64,000 bases of DNA from Planctomycetaceae bacterium (GCA_021372005.1 JAJFVC010000049.1:1-64000), one strand, 5' to 3'; positions 42,678 through 51,707 are shown, counted from the stretch's first letter. Numbers and translations: made by a program. Notes: a model not told the origin generated them from the letters alone.

Positions 42678-44297
42678 TCAACCATCGTGTGGGGGAGGAG
42701 ACGGCTTTTTGGCGTCGTCTCGGAAGCGGGTCCAATCGATTCCGAGCTTGCGCATCTTGGCCCGCAACGTGTGCGGATTGATTTCCAACAACGCGGCGGC
42801 GCCGTAACGGCCCTCGATCCTTCCCAGCGTGATGCGGAGCGCCGATTCGATGTGCCGTCGAATGGCCGCGTCGAGCGACTCAATCGGCTTTTGGCGGGTT
42901 GGAAGAAACGGGACGTCGTCGGACGGCGGAGCGGACGACGGGGGCTCGTGGATCTCTTGTATCGCGCGGCCGGCGCGAGACGTGGCGTCGATGCCCAACG
43001 CCGTGGCGACGTCGAGCCGGCGGCCGTCGCCCAAGATGGCCGCGCGGTCGATCACGGCGCCCAGCTCGCGGACGTTGCCCGGCCAGTCGTATCGGCTCAG
43101 CAGCGCGAGGTCGCCGTCGGACGGCGAGACGGTGGCCAATCCGAATCGGGTGGCGGCTTTTTGAGCGAAATGGGTCGCCAGGTTCGGGATGTCCTCGCGG
43201 CGTTCACGCAGCGGCGGCAGCACGATCGGGAAGATGGCGATGCGATACCAGAGATCTTCACGAAACCGGCCGTCGGCGACCATCGAGGCCAGGTCGCGGT
43301 GCGTGGCGGCGATGATGCGCACGTCGACGTGGATCGGTTTTTCGCCGCCGACGCGCTCCATCCAGCCGTCTTGCAGGATGCGCAACATGCGCACTTGGGC
43401 GGCCAGGGGCAGCTCGCCGATTTCGTCGAGAAACAGCGTGCCGCCGTGGGCCCGCTCGAACCAGCCTCGCCGCGATTCGACCGCGCCGGTGAACGCGCCG
43501 CGCTCGTGGCCGAACAGTTGCGAGTCGATCAGCTCGGGCGGAATCGCGCCGCAGTTGACGCGATCGAACGGCCCGTCGCGTCGGGAGGAGCTTCGGTGGA
43601 TGGCTCTGGCGATCACCTCTTTGCCGGTGCCCGTCTCGCCGAAAATCAATACGGGGGCGTCGGACGGCGCGACCAGCTCGACGCGCTCCATGACGGCGCG
43701 CAATCCCGAGTCGACACCGACGATGGTGTCGCCGATCGACTTGCGGCCGAGCCGATGGAGCAGCGATTGTTTGTCGGCCTCGGCGGCCTCGCTCAACGTG
43801 GCCATGCGACGCACTTGGAGGTCGTTTTCCAAGGCCGACGAAAAGGGCTCCAAAAGCTGTTGAATCAGATGGACGTGCGACGCGTTGAACCGCCGGCCGC
43901 GCGGTGCGGCCAGCACCAGGACGCCGTGTGGGTCGGACGGATCGCCGAGCGGACCGGCCAGCGCGTCGCCGTCGATGGCGGCAAACAGCAGTTTGGCCGG
44001 CGGAGCGATGGATTGGCCTCGATGCAACACGGTTTGGCGACGGCACCAGGCCAACAGGGATCGCATCGCGTCGGGGGCGACGGTTTGTCGAACGTTGAGG
44101 GGGGAACCGTCGGTGTCGTTGGCGGTCGCCACGGTTTCAAGGCAGGATTGGTCGGGGTCGAACCGGCGGATCCACAGTTGATCGACCGGGAGGTGCGAGG
44201 CCAGCAGGGCCGCGATGCCGGCGGTCGATTGTTGGAGGTCGAGGTGGCGACCGACCTCGCGCCAGACGGCGGCGACCAGGGATCGAAGCGAGTCCAT
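42678..44297 (-). CDS. sigma-54-dependent activator with GAF-like sensor domain
   Basis: 539 residues. The N-terminal 170 residues form a GAF-like domain (DLQQSTAGIAALLASHLPVD, HGVLVLAAPRGRRF). The AAA+ domain has Walker [12 protein letters not shown], the GAFTGA loop and Walker B GTLFLDEIGELPL. A Fis-type DNA-binding helix ends it (RYGAAALLEINPHTLRAKM). The layout matches NorR/FhlA-type activators. It is divergent from the sulfate-transport operon, which has a sigma-54 promoter, so that operon is the likely target. The ligand of the GAF domain is unknown. Confidence 0.88.
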   Translation of the reverse strand: MDSLRSLVAAVWREVGRHLDLQQSTAGIAALLASHLPVDQLWIRRFDPDQSCLETVATANDTDGSPLNVRQTVAPDAMRSLLAWCRRQTVLHRGQSIAPPAKLLFAAIDGDALAGPLGDPSDPHGVLVLAAPRGRRFNASHVHLIQQLLEPFSSALENDLQVRRMATLSEAAEADKQSLLHRLGRKSIGDTIVGVDSGLRAVMERVELVAPSDAPVLIFGETGTGKEVIARAIHRSSSRRDGPFDRVNCGAIPPELIDSQLFGHERGAFTGAVESRRGWFERAHGGTLFLDEIGELPLAAQVRMLRILQDGWMERVGGEKPIHVDVRIIAATHRDLASMVADGRFREDLWYRIAIFPIVLPPLRERREDIPNLATHFAQKAATRFGLATVSPSDGDLALLSRYDWPGNVRELGAVIDRAAILGDGRRLDVATALGIDATSRAGRAIQEIHEPPSSAPPSDDVPFLPTRQKPIESLDAAIRRHIESALRITLGRIEGRYGAAALLEINPHTLRAKMRKLGIDWTRFRDDAKKPSPPPHDG

Positions 44298-44321
44298 AGG
44301 GGGCCTTTTTGGGAGAGGCGG

Positions 44322-44349
44322 TTCATTTATATAACGGATATTCTATGAA
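44322..44349. promoter_or_regulatory. imperfect A+T-rich dyad upstream of the GAF activator gene
   Basis: TTCAT and ATAT are mirrored by ATAT and ATGAA around a 5-bp centre, with one base of asymmetry. It lies 25 bp from the activator start and about 105 bp upstream of the sigma-54 promoter. It could be an activator site for both directions or simply the activator gene's own promoter. Confidence 0.35.
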
Positions 44350-44453
44350 ATAACACGGCTTCGGTCCAGGGCATTTCACGGAGGCGGGCCGCCAAAGTTT
44401 CCTGGGTTACGCAGACAACCTCGGCAGGCGACGGAAGTAGACAATTGGAACTG

Positions 44454-44468
44454 TGGCACGCGACTTGC
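44454..44468 (+). promoter_or_regulatory. sigma-54 (-24/-12) promoter of the sulfate-transport operon
   Basis: TGGCACG, four bases, then TTGC is an exact match to the sigma-54 consensus; the invariant GG (44455-44456) and GC (44467-44468) are 10 bp apart as required. Transcription would start near 44480, 50 bp before the binding-protein ATG. Confidence 0.8.
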
Positions 44469-44529
44469 GGCCCATGCTGTTCGCGTTGATCCTTATCGAC
44501 TACGAAATTTCACGCCACGGAGGACCAGG

Positions 44530-45654
44530 ATGCGAGTTTGTCGACAGACAATCGGTGGGTTGGGAGCGGCGGCTTTGGTGGTTTTGGCGGCGGTCTTGGG
44601 TTGCCAAAAACCGTCGGATGGGAAAACCGACGCGGCCAAGTCGGATGGGCGGAAGTCCGTCGAGGCCGAGCCGATCGTGCTGGTGAACGTTTCTTACGAC
44701 CCGACGCGCGAGCTGTACACGGACTTCAATAAGGCATTCAAAACCTATTGGGCGAAGAAGACCGGTCAGCAGGTTGAGGTGAAAATGTCGCACGACGGTT
44801 CGGGCAAGCAGGCTCGAAATGTGATTGCCGGAATGCCGACCGACGTGGTGACGTTGGCGCTGGCCTACGACGTCGACTCGATTCGTCGCAAGGCGGGACT
44901 GCTGGCCGAAGGATGGCAGAAAAAGCTGCCGGACAACAGTGCGCCGTACACCTCGACGATCGTGTTTCTGGTCCGCAAGGGCAATCCGAAGCAGATTAAG
45001 GATTGGGACGATCTCGTCAAGCCTGGCGTGAAAGTGATCATGCCGAATCCGAAAACGTCGGGCGGGGCTCGGTGGAATTATTTGGCCGCGTGGGGTTACG
45101 CATTGAAACGTGAGCTGGGCGATTTGAAGCGGCTGCACGATCCCAACAGCGCCGAGGCGGTCGCCCGGGCTCAGCAGAAGGCCCAAGAGTTTGTTCGGCA
45201 GGTTTTGGCCCACGTCGAGGTGTTCGACGCGGGGGCCCGGGGATCGACGATGACGTTTGTGCAGCGCGGCATCGGCGACGTGCTTTTGGCGTGGGAAAAC
45301 GAGGCGTTTTTGTCGGCCGAGGAGCTTGGCGCCGACAAGTTTGAGACGGTCGTTCCGTCGATCAGCATCTTGGCCGAGCCGACCGTGGCCGTGGTCGACA
45401 AAAACGTCGACAAGCGGGGCACGCGCAAGGTGGCCGAGGCGTATTTGAACTATTTGTATTCGCCGGAGGGCCAAACGATCGCGGCGAAACGCTACTATCG
45501 TCCGCGCGATGAAAAATCGGTGCCGGCGAAATACTTGGCGCAGTTTCCGAAGATCGAGTTGTTCACGATCGACGACGTTTTCGGCGGTTGGGAAAAGGCC
45601 CAGCCCCAGCATTTTAATGATCGCGGGGTATGCGATCAGATTATGAAGCGATAA
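44530..45654 (+). CDS. sulfate-type ABC transporter substrate-binding lipoprotein
   Basis: 374 residues with a lipoprotein signal ending at Cys25 (VLAAVLGC). The sulfate/thiosulfate-binding signature is clear: [45 protein letters not shown]. It should capture sulfate, thiosulfate or a similar oxyanion and hand it to the permeases at 48.1-49.8 kb. GGAGG precedes the ATG. It is the first gene after the sigma-54 promoter and is followed by a stem-loop. Confidence 0.9.
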   Translation: MRVCRQTIGGLGAAALVVLAAVLGCQKPSDGKTDAAKSDGRKSVEAEPIVLVNVSYDPTRELYTDFNKAFKTYWAKKTGQQVEVKMSHDGSGKQARNVIAGMPTDVVTLALAYDVDSIRRKAGLLAEGWQKKLPDNSAPYTSTIVFLVRKGNPKQIKDWDDLVKPGVKVIMPNPKTSGGARWNYLAAWGYALKRELGDLKRLHDPNSAEAVARAQQKAQEFVRQVLAHVEVFDAGARGSTMTFVQRGIGDVLLAWENEAFLSAEELGADKFETVVPSISILAEPTVAVVDKNVDKRGTRKVAEAYLNYLYSPEGQTIAAKRYYRPRDEKSVPAKYLAQFPKIELFTIDDVFGGWEKAQPQHFNDRGVCDQIMKR

Positions 45655-45673
45655 CGCTGTTTTTTGGTTTCGT

Positions 45674-45694
45674 CCCTTGGTGGGAAACCAAGGG
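45674..45694 (+). terminator. stem-loop between the binding-protein gene and the ATPase gene
   Basis: CCCTTGG, a 7-nt loop, then CCAAGGG, 20 bp after the stop codon, followed by a T-rich stretch. A second overlapping pairing GGTTTC/GAAACC is possible. Such hairpins after binding-protein genes often give partial termination or 3' mRNA protection, so that the binding protein is made in excess. Confidence 0.5.
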
Positions 45695-45718
45695 GTTGTT
45701 TCTGAGGAGAAATGAAAA

Positions 45719-46501
45719 ATGATACAGACGATATCCGTGCTTCGCGGCCGCGGACGGAACGGAGAGCCGGAGCCGTTCGAGCGGATCGATTTGCAGATGG
45801 GGCAGGTGGTGAGCATCGTCGGACCGACCGGTTCGGGCAAGACGACGTTCATCAACGACATCGAGTTGTTTGCCGACGGCGACACGCCGAGCGGACGCCG
45901 CGTGCTGATCAACGGCGAGCCGGCGCCGGTCGAATACCGCTATAATCCAGCCAAAAATCCGATTGCGCTGATCACTCAGCACACGACGTTTTTGTCGGAC
46001 TTGCCGGTGCGCGAATTCCTGAGCACGCATTGCCGCGTGCGGGAAAGCAACAACGACGCCGGGCATCTGGTCGCCGAGGCCATCGATTTCGCCAACCAAT
46101 TGACCGGCGAGCCGATCGACCTGGACAACCGCATGACGGAGCTGTCGGGCGGACAGACGCGGGCGCTGCTGATCGCCGATGCCTCGGTGATTTGCAGCAC
46201 GCCGGTCGTGTTGTTGGACGAGGTCGAAAACGCCGGCATCAACCGGTCGAAGGCGATTCAGTTGCTCCGGCAGCGGCGCAAGATTTTTATCTTTGTCACG
46301 CACGATCCACGGATCGCGTTGCTGTCCGATTTCCGCATTGTCATGCAGTGCGGGTCGATCCGCAACGTGCTTTCGACCAGCGAGGAGGAGCGTCGCGTTT
46401 CGGTGCGGGTCAACAAGCTGGACGACGCGCTGTCCAGTCTGCGCGACAAGCTGCGCCACGGGCATCGCCTGACGGTCGATGAGTTGAAGGAGGTCGCATG
46501 A
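45719..46501 (+). CDS. ABC-type ATPase of an uncharacterised ATPase-GTPase-FeS trio
   Basis: 260 residues with every ABC motif: Walker A GPTGSGKT (residues 35-42), signature LSGGQTRALL, Walker B VVLLDEVENAG, H-loop FVTHD. The end of Walker B (ENAGIN) and the short C-terminus differ from importer subunits such as the CysA gene downstream, and no permease is encoded next to it. It is thus more like a soluble ABC ATPase. GAGGAG precedes the ATG by 9 nt and its stop overlaps the next start (ATGA). Role unknown. Confidence 0.72.
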   Translation: MIQTISVLRGRGRNGEPEPFERIDLQMGQVVSIVGPTGSGKTTFINDIELFADGDTPSGRRVLINGEPAPVEYRYNPAKNPIALITQHTTFLSDLPVREFLSTHCRVRESNNDAGHLVAEAIDFANQLTGEPIDLDNRMTELSGGQTRALLIADASVICSTPVVLLDEVENAGINRSKAIQLLRQRRKIFIFVTHDPRIALLSDFRIVMQCGSIRNVLSTSEEERRVSVRVNKLDDALSSLRDKLRHGHRLTVDELKEVA

Positions 46502-47199
46502 AAGTCGCCATTTGCGCCGGGCCCGCCACGACCGGCAAAACGTCCGTGTTGCGCCACATGACGCGCAAGCTGCTGCGAGCCGGCCATCGCGTGTCGTTTC
46601 TGAAATTGGACGTGCAGTTCGCCGATGAGGACGAGTTGCTCGCCGAGGATTTCGGAATTCCTACGAAAAAAGTGTATTCCGGCGAGTTGTGCCCGGACCA
46701 TTGCCTGGTGATGGTGCTGGGCGACGCGCTGCGGTGGGCGCAGGAAAACCAGAGCGACATGCTGTTGGTCGAGACGGCCGGGCTGTGTCTGCGCTGCTCG
46801 CCGTACGTCAACGGCGGCTTGGGCATGGTCGTGCTCGAGGCCACCAGCGGCATGAATCTGCCGTTGAAGGTCGGGCCGATGCTTTCGCTGGCCGACATCG
46901 CCGTGGTGACGAAAATCGACCGCGTGTCGCAGGCCGAGCGCGAGGTGTTTCGGGCGCGCGTTCAGGATGTGGCCCCGCAGGTGCGCATCCGCGAGGTCAA
47001 CGCGCTGCACGGGATCGGCATCGATCCGTTGGTGGCCGAGGCGCTGGCCGGGCCCGAGGTGGACGGCCAACTTGCGTTGCGAGGCAATCCGCCGGTCGGC
47101 ACATGCACGATCTGCGTCGGCAAGAAGGACATCGGCTGGCAGTCGCACTTCGGCGTGGTGCGGTCGTTGGAGAACCAAGTGTTTTATCGCGGAGAGTAA
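46498..47199 (+). CDS. HypB/CobW-like P-loop GTPase
   Basis: 233 residues. The P-loop GPATTGKTS is at residues 8-16 and a GTPase base-recognition motif TKID follows near residue 140. Relatives (HypB, UreG, CobW) deliver nickel or other metals to enzymes. Three cysteine pairs, LCPDHC, LCLRC and TCTIC, could bind metal or a cluster and are not standard HypB elements. The ATG overlaps the ATPase stop codon, so the two are made together. It lies within the sulfate-transport operon. Confidence 0.75.
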   Translation: MKVAICAGPATTGKTSVLRHMTRKLLRAGHRVSFLKLDVQFADEDELLAEDFGIPTKKVYSGELCPDHCLVMVLGDALRWAQENQSDMLLVETAGLCLRCSPYVNGGLGMVVLEATSGMNLPLKVGPMLSLADIAVVTKIDRVSQAEREVFRARVQDVAPQVRIREVNALHGIGIDPLVAEALAGPEVDGQLALRGNPPVGTCTICVGKKDIGWQSHFGVVRSLENQVFYRGE

Positions 47200-47247
47200 G
47201 CGGCGAGGGGTTGGGCGAAAGTCCAAAAATCCAGAAAGGATGCGTCG

Positions 47248-47979
47248 ATGGAAGCGATGGACGTTGCGTTGCCGGGGTTGAATTGCGGATTGTGCGGGTC
47301 GCGGACGTGCGAGGAGTTTCGCGTGAAGCTGGCCGCTTCGCCGGATTTGATCCGCCGTTGCATTCATTTGTCGAAAGACCGCGTGGGGCAGGGATCCGAG
47401 TCGTTTGCGTCGCCGACGTCGGAGGGCTGCGCGACGTGCGGGGGCGGTTGCGGCGCGGCGGCCCAGGACCTCAAGATTTTCGCCCGATCGGAGCGGCCGA
47501 CGACGGCGCCCACGTGGCGCGACAGCCTGGGCCGGGAAATCGATTTTTATCTGGAGCATTTTCCCGAAGATCCGGGACCGCGGGAAATCATCATTCCGCA
47601 CAATCCGATGATTACACGGGAAATGGACGTCCAGGTGGGCGACGTGCTGATCGGCCGGCCCTTGGGCATGTCGTGCGGTTGTCCGATCACACATTGCGGC
47701 GTGGCCACCAACGTCGATCCGCGGACCGGCGTGATCGTCTGGTGCGTAACCGGTCCGCTTGGCCCCCGGCAGAAGGGTTATAAAGATTTGGGCTATTATA
47801 TCGCCGAAGGCTACGAAGGATTGGTCCAGGATACGCAACGAGAATTGAAAATCGGCATGCGATACTTCTTCCAACCGCGGATGTGCATGTTACAATGGCG
47901 GCACAGCGGATTGATCAACTATCTCAACCGCAACGCCGACCATTGGCAGGTGCGGCTCGAAGGGTTGTGGATCGGATGA
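47248..47979 (+). CDS. cysteine-rich Fe-S protein with N-terminal 4Fe-4S domain
   Basis: 243 residues. Cys13, Cys16, Cys21 and Cys38 give the CxxCxxxxCx16C spacing of the small 4Fe-4S domain (PF04060 type) found in RnfB and in the corrinoid/Fe-S protein of acetyl-CoA synthase. A second set (Cys61, Cys64, Cys68) and a third in SCGCPITHCG (143-150) suggest more clusters or metal ligands. No membrane segment. GAAAGGA precedes the ATG. Third gene of the trio; function unknown, probably electron transfer or metallocentre assembly. Confidence 0.75.
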   Translation: MEAMDVALPGLNCGLCGSRTCEEFRVKLAASPDLIRRCIHLSKDRVGQGSESFASPTSEGCATCGGGCGAAAQDLKIFARSERPTTAPTWRDSLGREIDFYLEHFPEDPGPREIIIPHNPMITREMDVQVGDVLIGRPLGMSCGCPITHCGVATNVDPRTGVIVWCVTGPLGPRQKGYKDLGYYIAEGYEGLVQDTQRELKIGMRYFFQPRMCMLQWRHSGLINYLNRNADHWQVRLEGLWIG

Positions 47980-47999
47980 AGCAACGGAGGTGGAGTAGC

Positions 48000-48077
48000 G
48001 GATTAGGGATTGAAAGACGGTCGGATTGCATCGTTTTTCAATGGCTAATTCCTAACTCCTAATCCCTAATCCCTCTC
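48000..48077. repeat. facing heptad arms with inner hairpin before cysT
   Basis: GGATTAGGGATT (48000-48011) is an exact inverted copy of 48061-48072. Inside, ATTGAAAGACG (48009-48019) pairs with 48032-48042 except for one G-T wobble. The right arm is four tandem 7-bp units of TAATCCC type (48046-48073) and ends 4 bp before the cysT ATG; there is no Shine-Dalgarno sequence. Confidence 0.7.
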
Positions 48078-48911
48078 ATGCAATTTCACTTAAAACAGCG
48101 CAGCGTCTTGCCCGGTTTCGGATTGACCATGGGCATGACGCTGCTCTATTTGAGCCTTTTGGTGTTGTTGCCGTTGGCCGGATTGGCGGTCAAGTCGGCT
48201 GCGATTCCTTGGGCCGAGTTCTACGATGTGGTGACCGACCCCCGGGCCGTCGATTCGTACAAATTGACGTTCGGAGCGTCGCTGATCGGCGCGTCGGTCA
48301 ACGCGGTGTTTGGGCTGATCGTGGCCTGGGTGTTGGTCCGCTATCCGTTTCCCGGGCGCAACCTGCTCGACGCGATGGTCGATTTGCCGTTTGCGATGCC
48401 GACGGCGGTTTCGGGCATCGCGTTGACGACGATTTACGCCGAAAACGGCTGGATCGGCCGCTGGCTGCACGAATGGTTCGGCTTGAAGGTGGCCTACACG
48501 CCGTTGGGCGTCATGGTGGCGTTGACGTTCATCGGGTTGCCGTTCGTGGTCCGCACGCTGCAACCGGCGTTGGAGGATTTGGACCGCGAGGTGGAGGAGT
48601 CGGCGGCCAGCTTGGGCGCCAGTCGTTGGCAGACGTTTCGCCGCGTCATCTTTCCGACGATTTTGCCTTCGCTTTTGACGGGGTTTGCGCTGGCGTTCGC
48701 CCGGGCGCTGGGCGAATACGGCTCGGTGGTGTTCATCGCCGGAACGGGCCGCAACGTGGAGATCGTGTCGTTGTTGATTATGACGAAGCTCGAACAGTTC
48801 GACTACGTCGAAGCGGCGGCCATCGCCGTGGTGGCGCTGTCGGCGTCGTTCGCCGTGTTGTTGTTCATCAATATCCTGCAATGGTGGAGCCGGCGTTACG
48901 CCGTGTCTTGA
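48078..48911 (+). CDS. cysT: sulfate-type ABC transporter permease (CysT-like)
   Basis: 277 residues with six transmembrane helices. The EAA loop is EESAASLGASRWQTFRRVIF, and the family block DAMVDLPFAMPTAVSGIAL is typical of CysT/ModB permeases. It forms the membrane channel with the next gene. The start abuts the heptad element. Whether the substrate is sulfate, thiosulfate, molybdate or tungstate cannot be settled from sequence, but the binding protein is of sulfate type. Confidence 0.88.
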   Translation: MQFHLKQRSVLPGFGLTMGMTLLYLSLLVLLPLAGLAVKSAAIPWAEFYDVVTDPRAVDSYKLTFGASLIGASVNAVFGLIVAWVLVRYPFPGRNLLDAMVDLPFAMPTAVSGIALTTIYAENGWIGRWLHEWFGLKVAYTPLGVMVALTFIGLPFVVRTLQPALEDLDREVEESAASLGASRWQTFRRVIFPTILPSLLTGFALAFARALGEYGSVVFIAGTGRNVEIVSLLIMTKLEQFDYVEAAAIAVVALSASFAVLLFINILQWWSRRYAVS

Positions 48912-48916
48912 CGCCT

Positions 48917-49780
48917 ATGGCCGCGCCACGGAACGAAACGACGACGGAGCCCCGATGCGTCCGCTGGTTGCTGATCGGCACGGCGCTGGCGTTTTTGGGG
49001 CTTTTCTTGTTTCTGCCGCTGGTTGTGGTGTTCGCCGAGGCGTTTGGCAAGGGGTGGGTGGCGTATTGCGCGGCGCTTTCGGAGTCCAACGCGCGGTCGG
49101 CCATCTTGTTGACGGTTTTCGTCGCGCTGATCGCAGTGCCGATCAACACGCTGTTCGGCGTGATCGCGGCCTGGGCCATCGCCAAGTTCCAATTTGTGGG
49201 CAAAAGCGTTTTGATCACGTTGATCGACCTGCCGTACAGCGTGTCGCCGGTGATTGCGGGCATGGTGTTTGTGCTGCTGTTCGGATTGCAGGGCTGGTTT
49301 GGGCCGTGGCTCGATGCGCGAGGCATTCACGTGATTTTTTCGACGACCGGCATCGTGCTGGCCACGTTGTTCGTCACGTTTCCGTTCGTTGCGCGCGAGT
49401 TGATTCCTTTGATGCAGTCGCAAGGGACCGAGGAGGAAGAGGCGGCGCGTGTGTTGGGCGCGGGTTGGTGGCAGATTTTTCGGCGCGTGACGCTGCCGAA
49501 CATCAAGTGGGGACTGCTGTACGGCGTGATTTTGTGCAACGCTCGGGCGATGGGTGAGTTCGGTGCGGTGTCGGTCGTGTCGGGCAAGATTCGCGGCGAG
49601 ACGAACACGATGCCGCTGTACGTCGAGATGCTTTACAACGAGTACAATGCGACGGCGGCCTTCGCGGTGGCGTCGCTCTTGGCGTTGTTGGCGCTGCTGA
49701 CGCTGGCGTTGAAGTCGATTTTGCAGTGGAAAACGGGCGAGCAGGCCGTTGCGGAGGAGTTGGGATACGCGGGGGATTGA
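48917..49780 (+). CDS. cysW: sulfate-type ABC transporter permease (CysW-like)
   Basis: 287 residues, six transmembrane helices. The EAA loop is EEEAARVLGAGWWQIFRRVTL and the C-terminal block reads AMGEFGAVSVVSGKIRGETNTMPL, the classic CysW signature. ATG 48917 lies 5 bp after the cysT stop. It pairs with CysT and CysA. Confidence 0.92.
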   Translation: MAAPRNETTTEPRCVRWLLIGTALAFLGLFLFLPLVVVFAEAFGKGWVAYCAALSESNARSAILLTVFVALIAVPINTLFGVIAAWAIAKFQFVGKSVLITLIDLPYSVSPVIAGMVFVLLFGLQGWFGPWLDARGIHVIFSTTGIVLATLFVTFPFVARELIPLMQSQGTEEEEAARVLGAGWWQIFRRVTLPNIKWGLLYGVILCNARAMGEFGAVSVVSGKIRGETNTMPLYVEMLYNEYNATAAFAVASLLALLALLTLALKSILQWKTGEQAVAEELGYAGD

Positions 49781-49783
49781 TTC

Positions 49784-50851
49784 ATGGGCATTGAAGTCCG
49801 CAACATCACTAAAACTTTCGGGACATTCACCGCGTTGGACGACGTGAGTCTGAGCGTCGCCACCGGCGAGCTGGTCGCGCTGTTGGGGCCTTCGGGCTCG
49901 GGCAAGACGACGTTGCTGAGGATTATTGCAGGCCTGGAGCAGCCCAACGCCGGCAGCGGCGAGATTTTCTTTCAAGATGAAAACGTCGCCCATCGGGCCG
50001 TCGGCAGCCGCAAGGTCGGGTTCGTGTTTCAGCATTACGCGCTGTTTCGGCACATGACGGTGTTCGAGAACGTGGCCTTTGGGTTGCGCGTGCGTCCGCG
50101 GTCGGTGCGTCCGGGCCGCAATCTGCTGAAGTACAAAGTGCTGCGGCTGTTGAAGCTGGTGCAGTTGGAGAGCATGGCCCATCGATATCCGCATCAGTTG
50201 TCGGGCGGGCAGCGTCAACGCGTGGCGTTGGCCCGGGCGCTGGCGATCGAGCCGAAGGTGTTGCTGTTGGACGAGCCGTTTGGGGCGCTCGACGCCCGGG
50301 TGCGGCAGGAGTTGCGCCAATGGCTGCGACGGCTGCACGACGACATCCATCTGACCAGCGTTTTTGTTACGCACGATCAGGACGAGGCGTTGGAGTTGGC
50401 CGATCGCGTGCTGGTGATGAACGAGGGCCGCATCGAGCAGATCGGCACCCCGGACGAAGTGTTTCATCATCCGAAGACCGAGTTTGTCGTGAAGTTTTTG
50501 GGGCAGGTGAACTTTTTCCACGGGCGGTTGGACGGCGGCAAGGTGCATTTTTCGACGCTGGCGTGGGAGTCGCCCGAGCATGCCGGCGCGGTGTCGCAAC
50601 CGGCCCACGTGTTCATCCGACCGCACGAGCTGGACGTGGACGTGCAAAACGACGGGCATCCCTCGCTGAAGGCGACCGTCCGCCGCATCCACTCGGCCGG
50701 CCCGAACGTCCGGCTTGAACTGATCGCTCAGTCGGGCGAGCGAATCTTCGCTGAAATGAGCCAGGATCGTTATCGTTCGCTGCACATCAGCGCCGGCAGC
50801 ACGGTCTACGTGACGCCGCGCGACGTGAAAGTGTTTGCCGACAAATCTTGA
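49784..50851 (+). CDS. cysA: sulfate/thiosulfate ABC transporter ATP-binding protein
   Basis: 355 residues. Walker [11 protein letters not shown]-loop [20 protein letters not shown], signature [15 protein letters not shown], Walker [13 protein letters not shown] and H-loop FVTHDQ are all canonical. A C-terminal TOBE-like regulatory part follows (FIRPHELDV). It starts 3 bp after cysW and powers the CysTW channel. It is the importer ATPase, distinct from the odd ATPase at 45.7 kb. Confidence 0.93.
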   Translation: MGIEVRNITKTFGTFTALDDVSLSVATGELVALLGPSGSGKTTLLRIIAGLEQPNAGSGEIFFQDENVAHRAVGSRKVGFVFQHYALFRHMTVFENVAFGLRVRPRSVRPGRNLLKYKVLRLLKLVQLESMAHRYPHQLSGGQRQRVALARALAIEPKVLLLDEPFGALDARVRQELRQWLRRLHDDIHLTSVFVTHDQDEALELADRVLVMNEGRIEQIGTPDEVFHHPKTEFVVKFLGQVNFFHGRLDGGKVHFSTLAWESPEHAGAVSQPAHVFIRPHELDVDVQNDGHPSLKATVRRIHSAGPNVRLELIAQSGERIFAEMSQDRYRSLHISAGSTVYVTPRDVKVFADKS

Positions 50852-50918
50852 GAGGGATTTTGGTTTTGGTTTTACGCTCTAGATTGCGTTTCATCGGCGT
50901 ATAGCGAGTGCTATTGCA

Positions 50919-51707
50919 TCAGAACCCCAGCACGTCGCTCATGGCGTAGAGGCCCGGCTTGCGGTCGGCCAAAAACTTCGCGGCGGTCAACGCGCCGATG
51001 GCGTAGCAATCGCGATTGCTGGCCCGGACGGTCAATTCGATCGTCTCGCCCAACATGCCGAACAGAATGCTGTGCTCGCCGGGGTTGTCGCCGATCCGAA
51101 TGGCGTGGTAGCCAATTTCGTCGTGCGGACGCTTGCCGGGCCGGCCTTGGCGACCGTGCCGGGCGGCGGTTTGTCCCATCGCCGCGGCGACGATCTGGCC
51201 GAATTTCAGCGCCGTGCCGCTTGGGGCGTCTTCCTTGAAACGATGATGACGCTCTAGAATCTCGACGTCGGCGTCGCGGTCTTTCAAGGCGCGGGCGGCG
51301 ATCTCGGTCAGCTTCATCGTCAGATTGACGGCCAGGCTCATGCTCGGCGACCACACAAGCGGAATCTCTTGAGCCGCGGTTCGGACTTTTTCGAGTTGCG
51401 ATTCGCTCAGGCCCGTGGTGGCGACGACCAGCGGCGTCTTTTTCCGGAGGCAGGTTTCCACAATCGCCTCGGAAGCGGCGGGCACCGAGAAATCGATCAC
51501 CACGTCGACCGGCACGTCAAAACCGGCTGAAATCGACACGCCGATCGGACCGATTCCGGCCATCGCGCCGGCGTCTTGGCCGAGCCGCGGATGCGAGGGC
51601 GAATCGACGGCCGCGACGATCGACAACTCGGGATCGGCGGAACCCAGCGCGATAAGCCGCTGGCCCATCCGGCCGGCCGCTCCATGAATGGCGATGCGTA
51701 AGGACAT
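50919..51707 (-). CDS. dapB: 4-hydroxy-tetrahydrodipicolinate reductase
   Basis: 262 residues. N-terminal NAD(P)H-binding GAAGRMGQRLIALG and the catalytic signature EILERHHRFKEDAPSGTAL (His-His-x-x-Lys) are present. It reduces hydroxytetrahydrodipicolinate in lysine/diaminopimelate synthesis. It directly follows thrC on the same strand (27 bp), so aspartate-family genes are grouped here. Confidence 0.93.
   Translation of the reverse strand: MSLRIAIHGAAGRMGQRLIALGSADPELSIVAAVDSPSHPRLGQDAGAMAGIGPIGVSISAGFDVPVDVVIDFSVPAASEAIVETCLRKKTPLVVATTGLSESQLEKVRTAAQEIPLVWSPSMSLAVNLTMKLTEIAARALKDRDADVEILERHHRFKEDAPSGTALKFGQIVAAAMGQTAARHGRQGRPGKRPHDEIGYHAIRIGDNPGEHSILFGMLGETIELTVRASNRDCYAIGALTAAKFLADRKPGLYAMSDVLGF

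Noticed and set aside
42687-44348. 553-residue plus-strand frame opposite the GAF sigma-54 activator
   Set aside because: Shadow frame; the minus strand has intact AAA+ and Fis motifs.
45719-46501. trio ATPase as a second CysA
   Set aside because: It lacks the TOBE-like C-terminal part and importer-type conservation, and a full CysA is present at 49784.
46258-47874. 538-residue minus-strand frame opposite the ATPase-GTPase-FeS genes
   Set aside because: Low-likelihood Arg/His/Gln composition; all motifs are on the plus strand.
48896-50785. 629-residue minus-strand frame across cysW and cysA
   Set aside because: Composition (His, Arg, Gln-rich) is that of an antisense shadow; the plus-strand genes have full family motifs.
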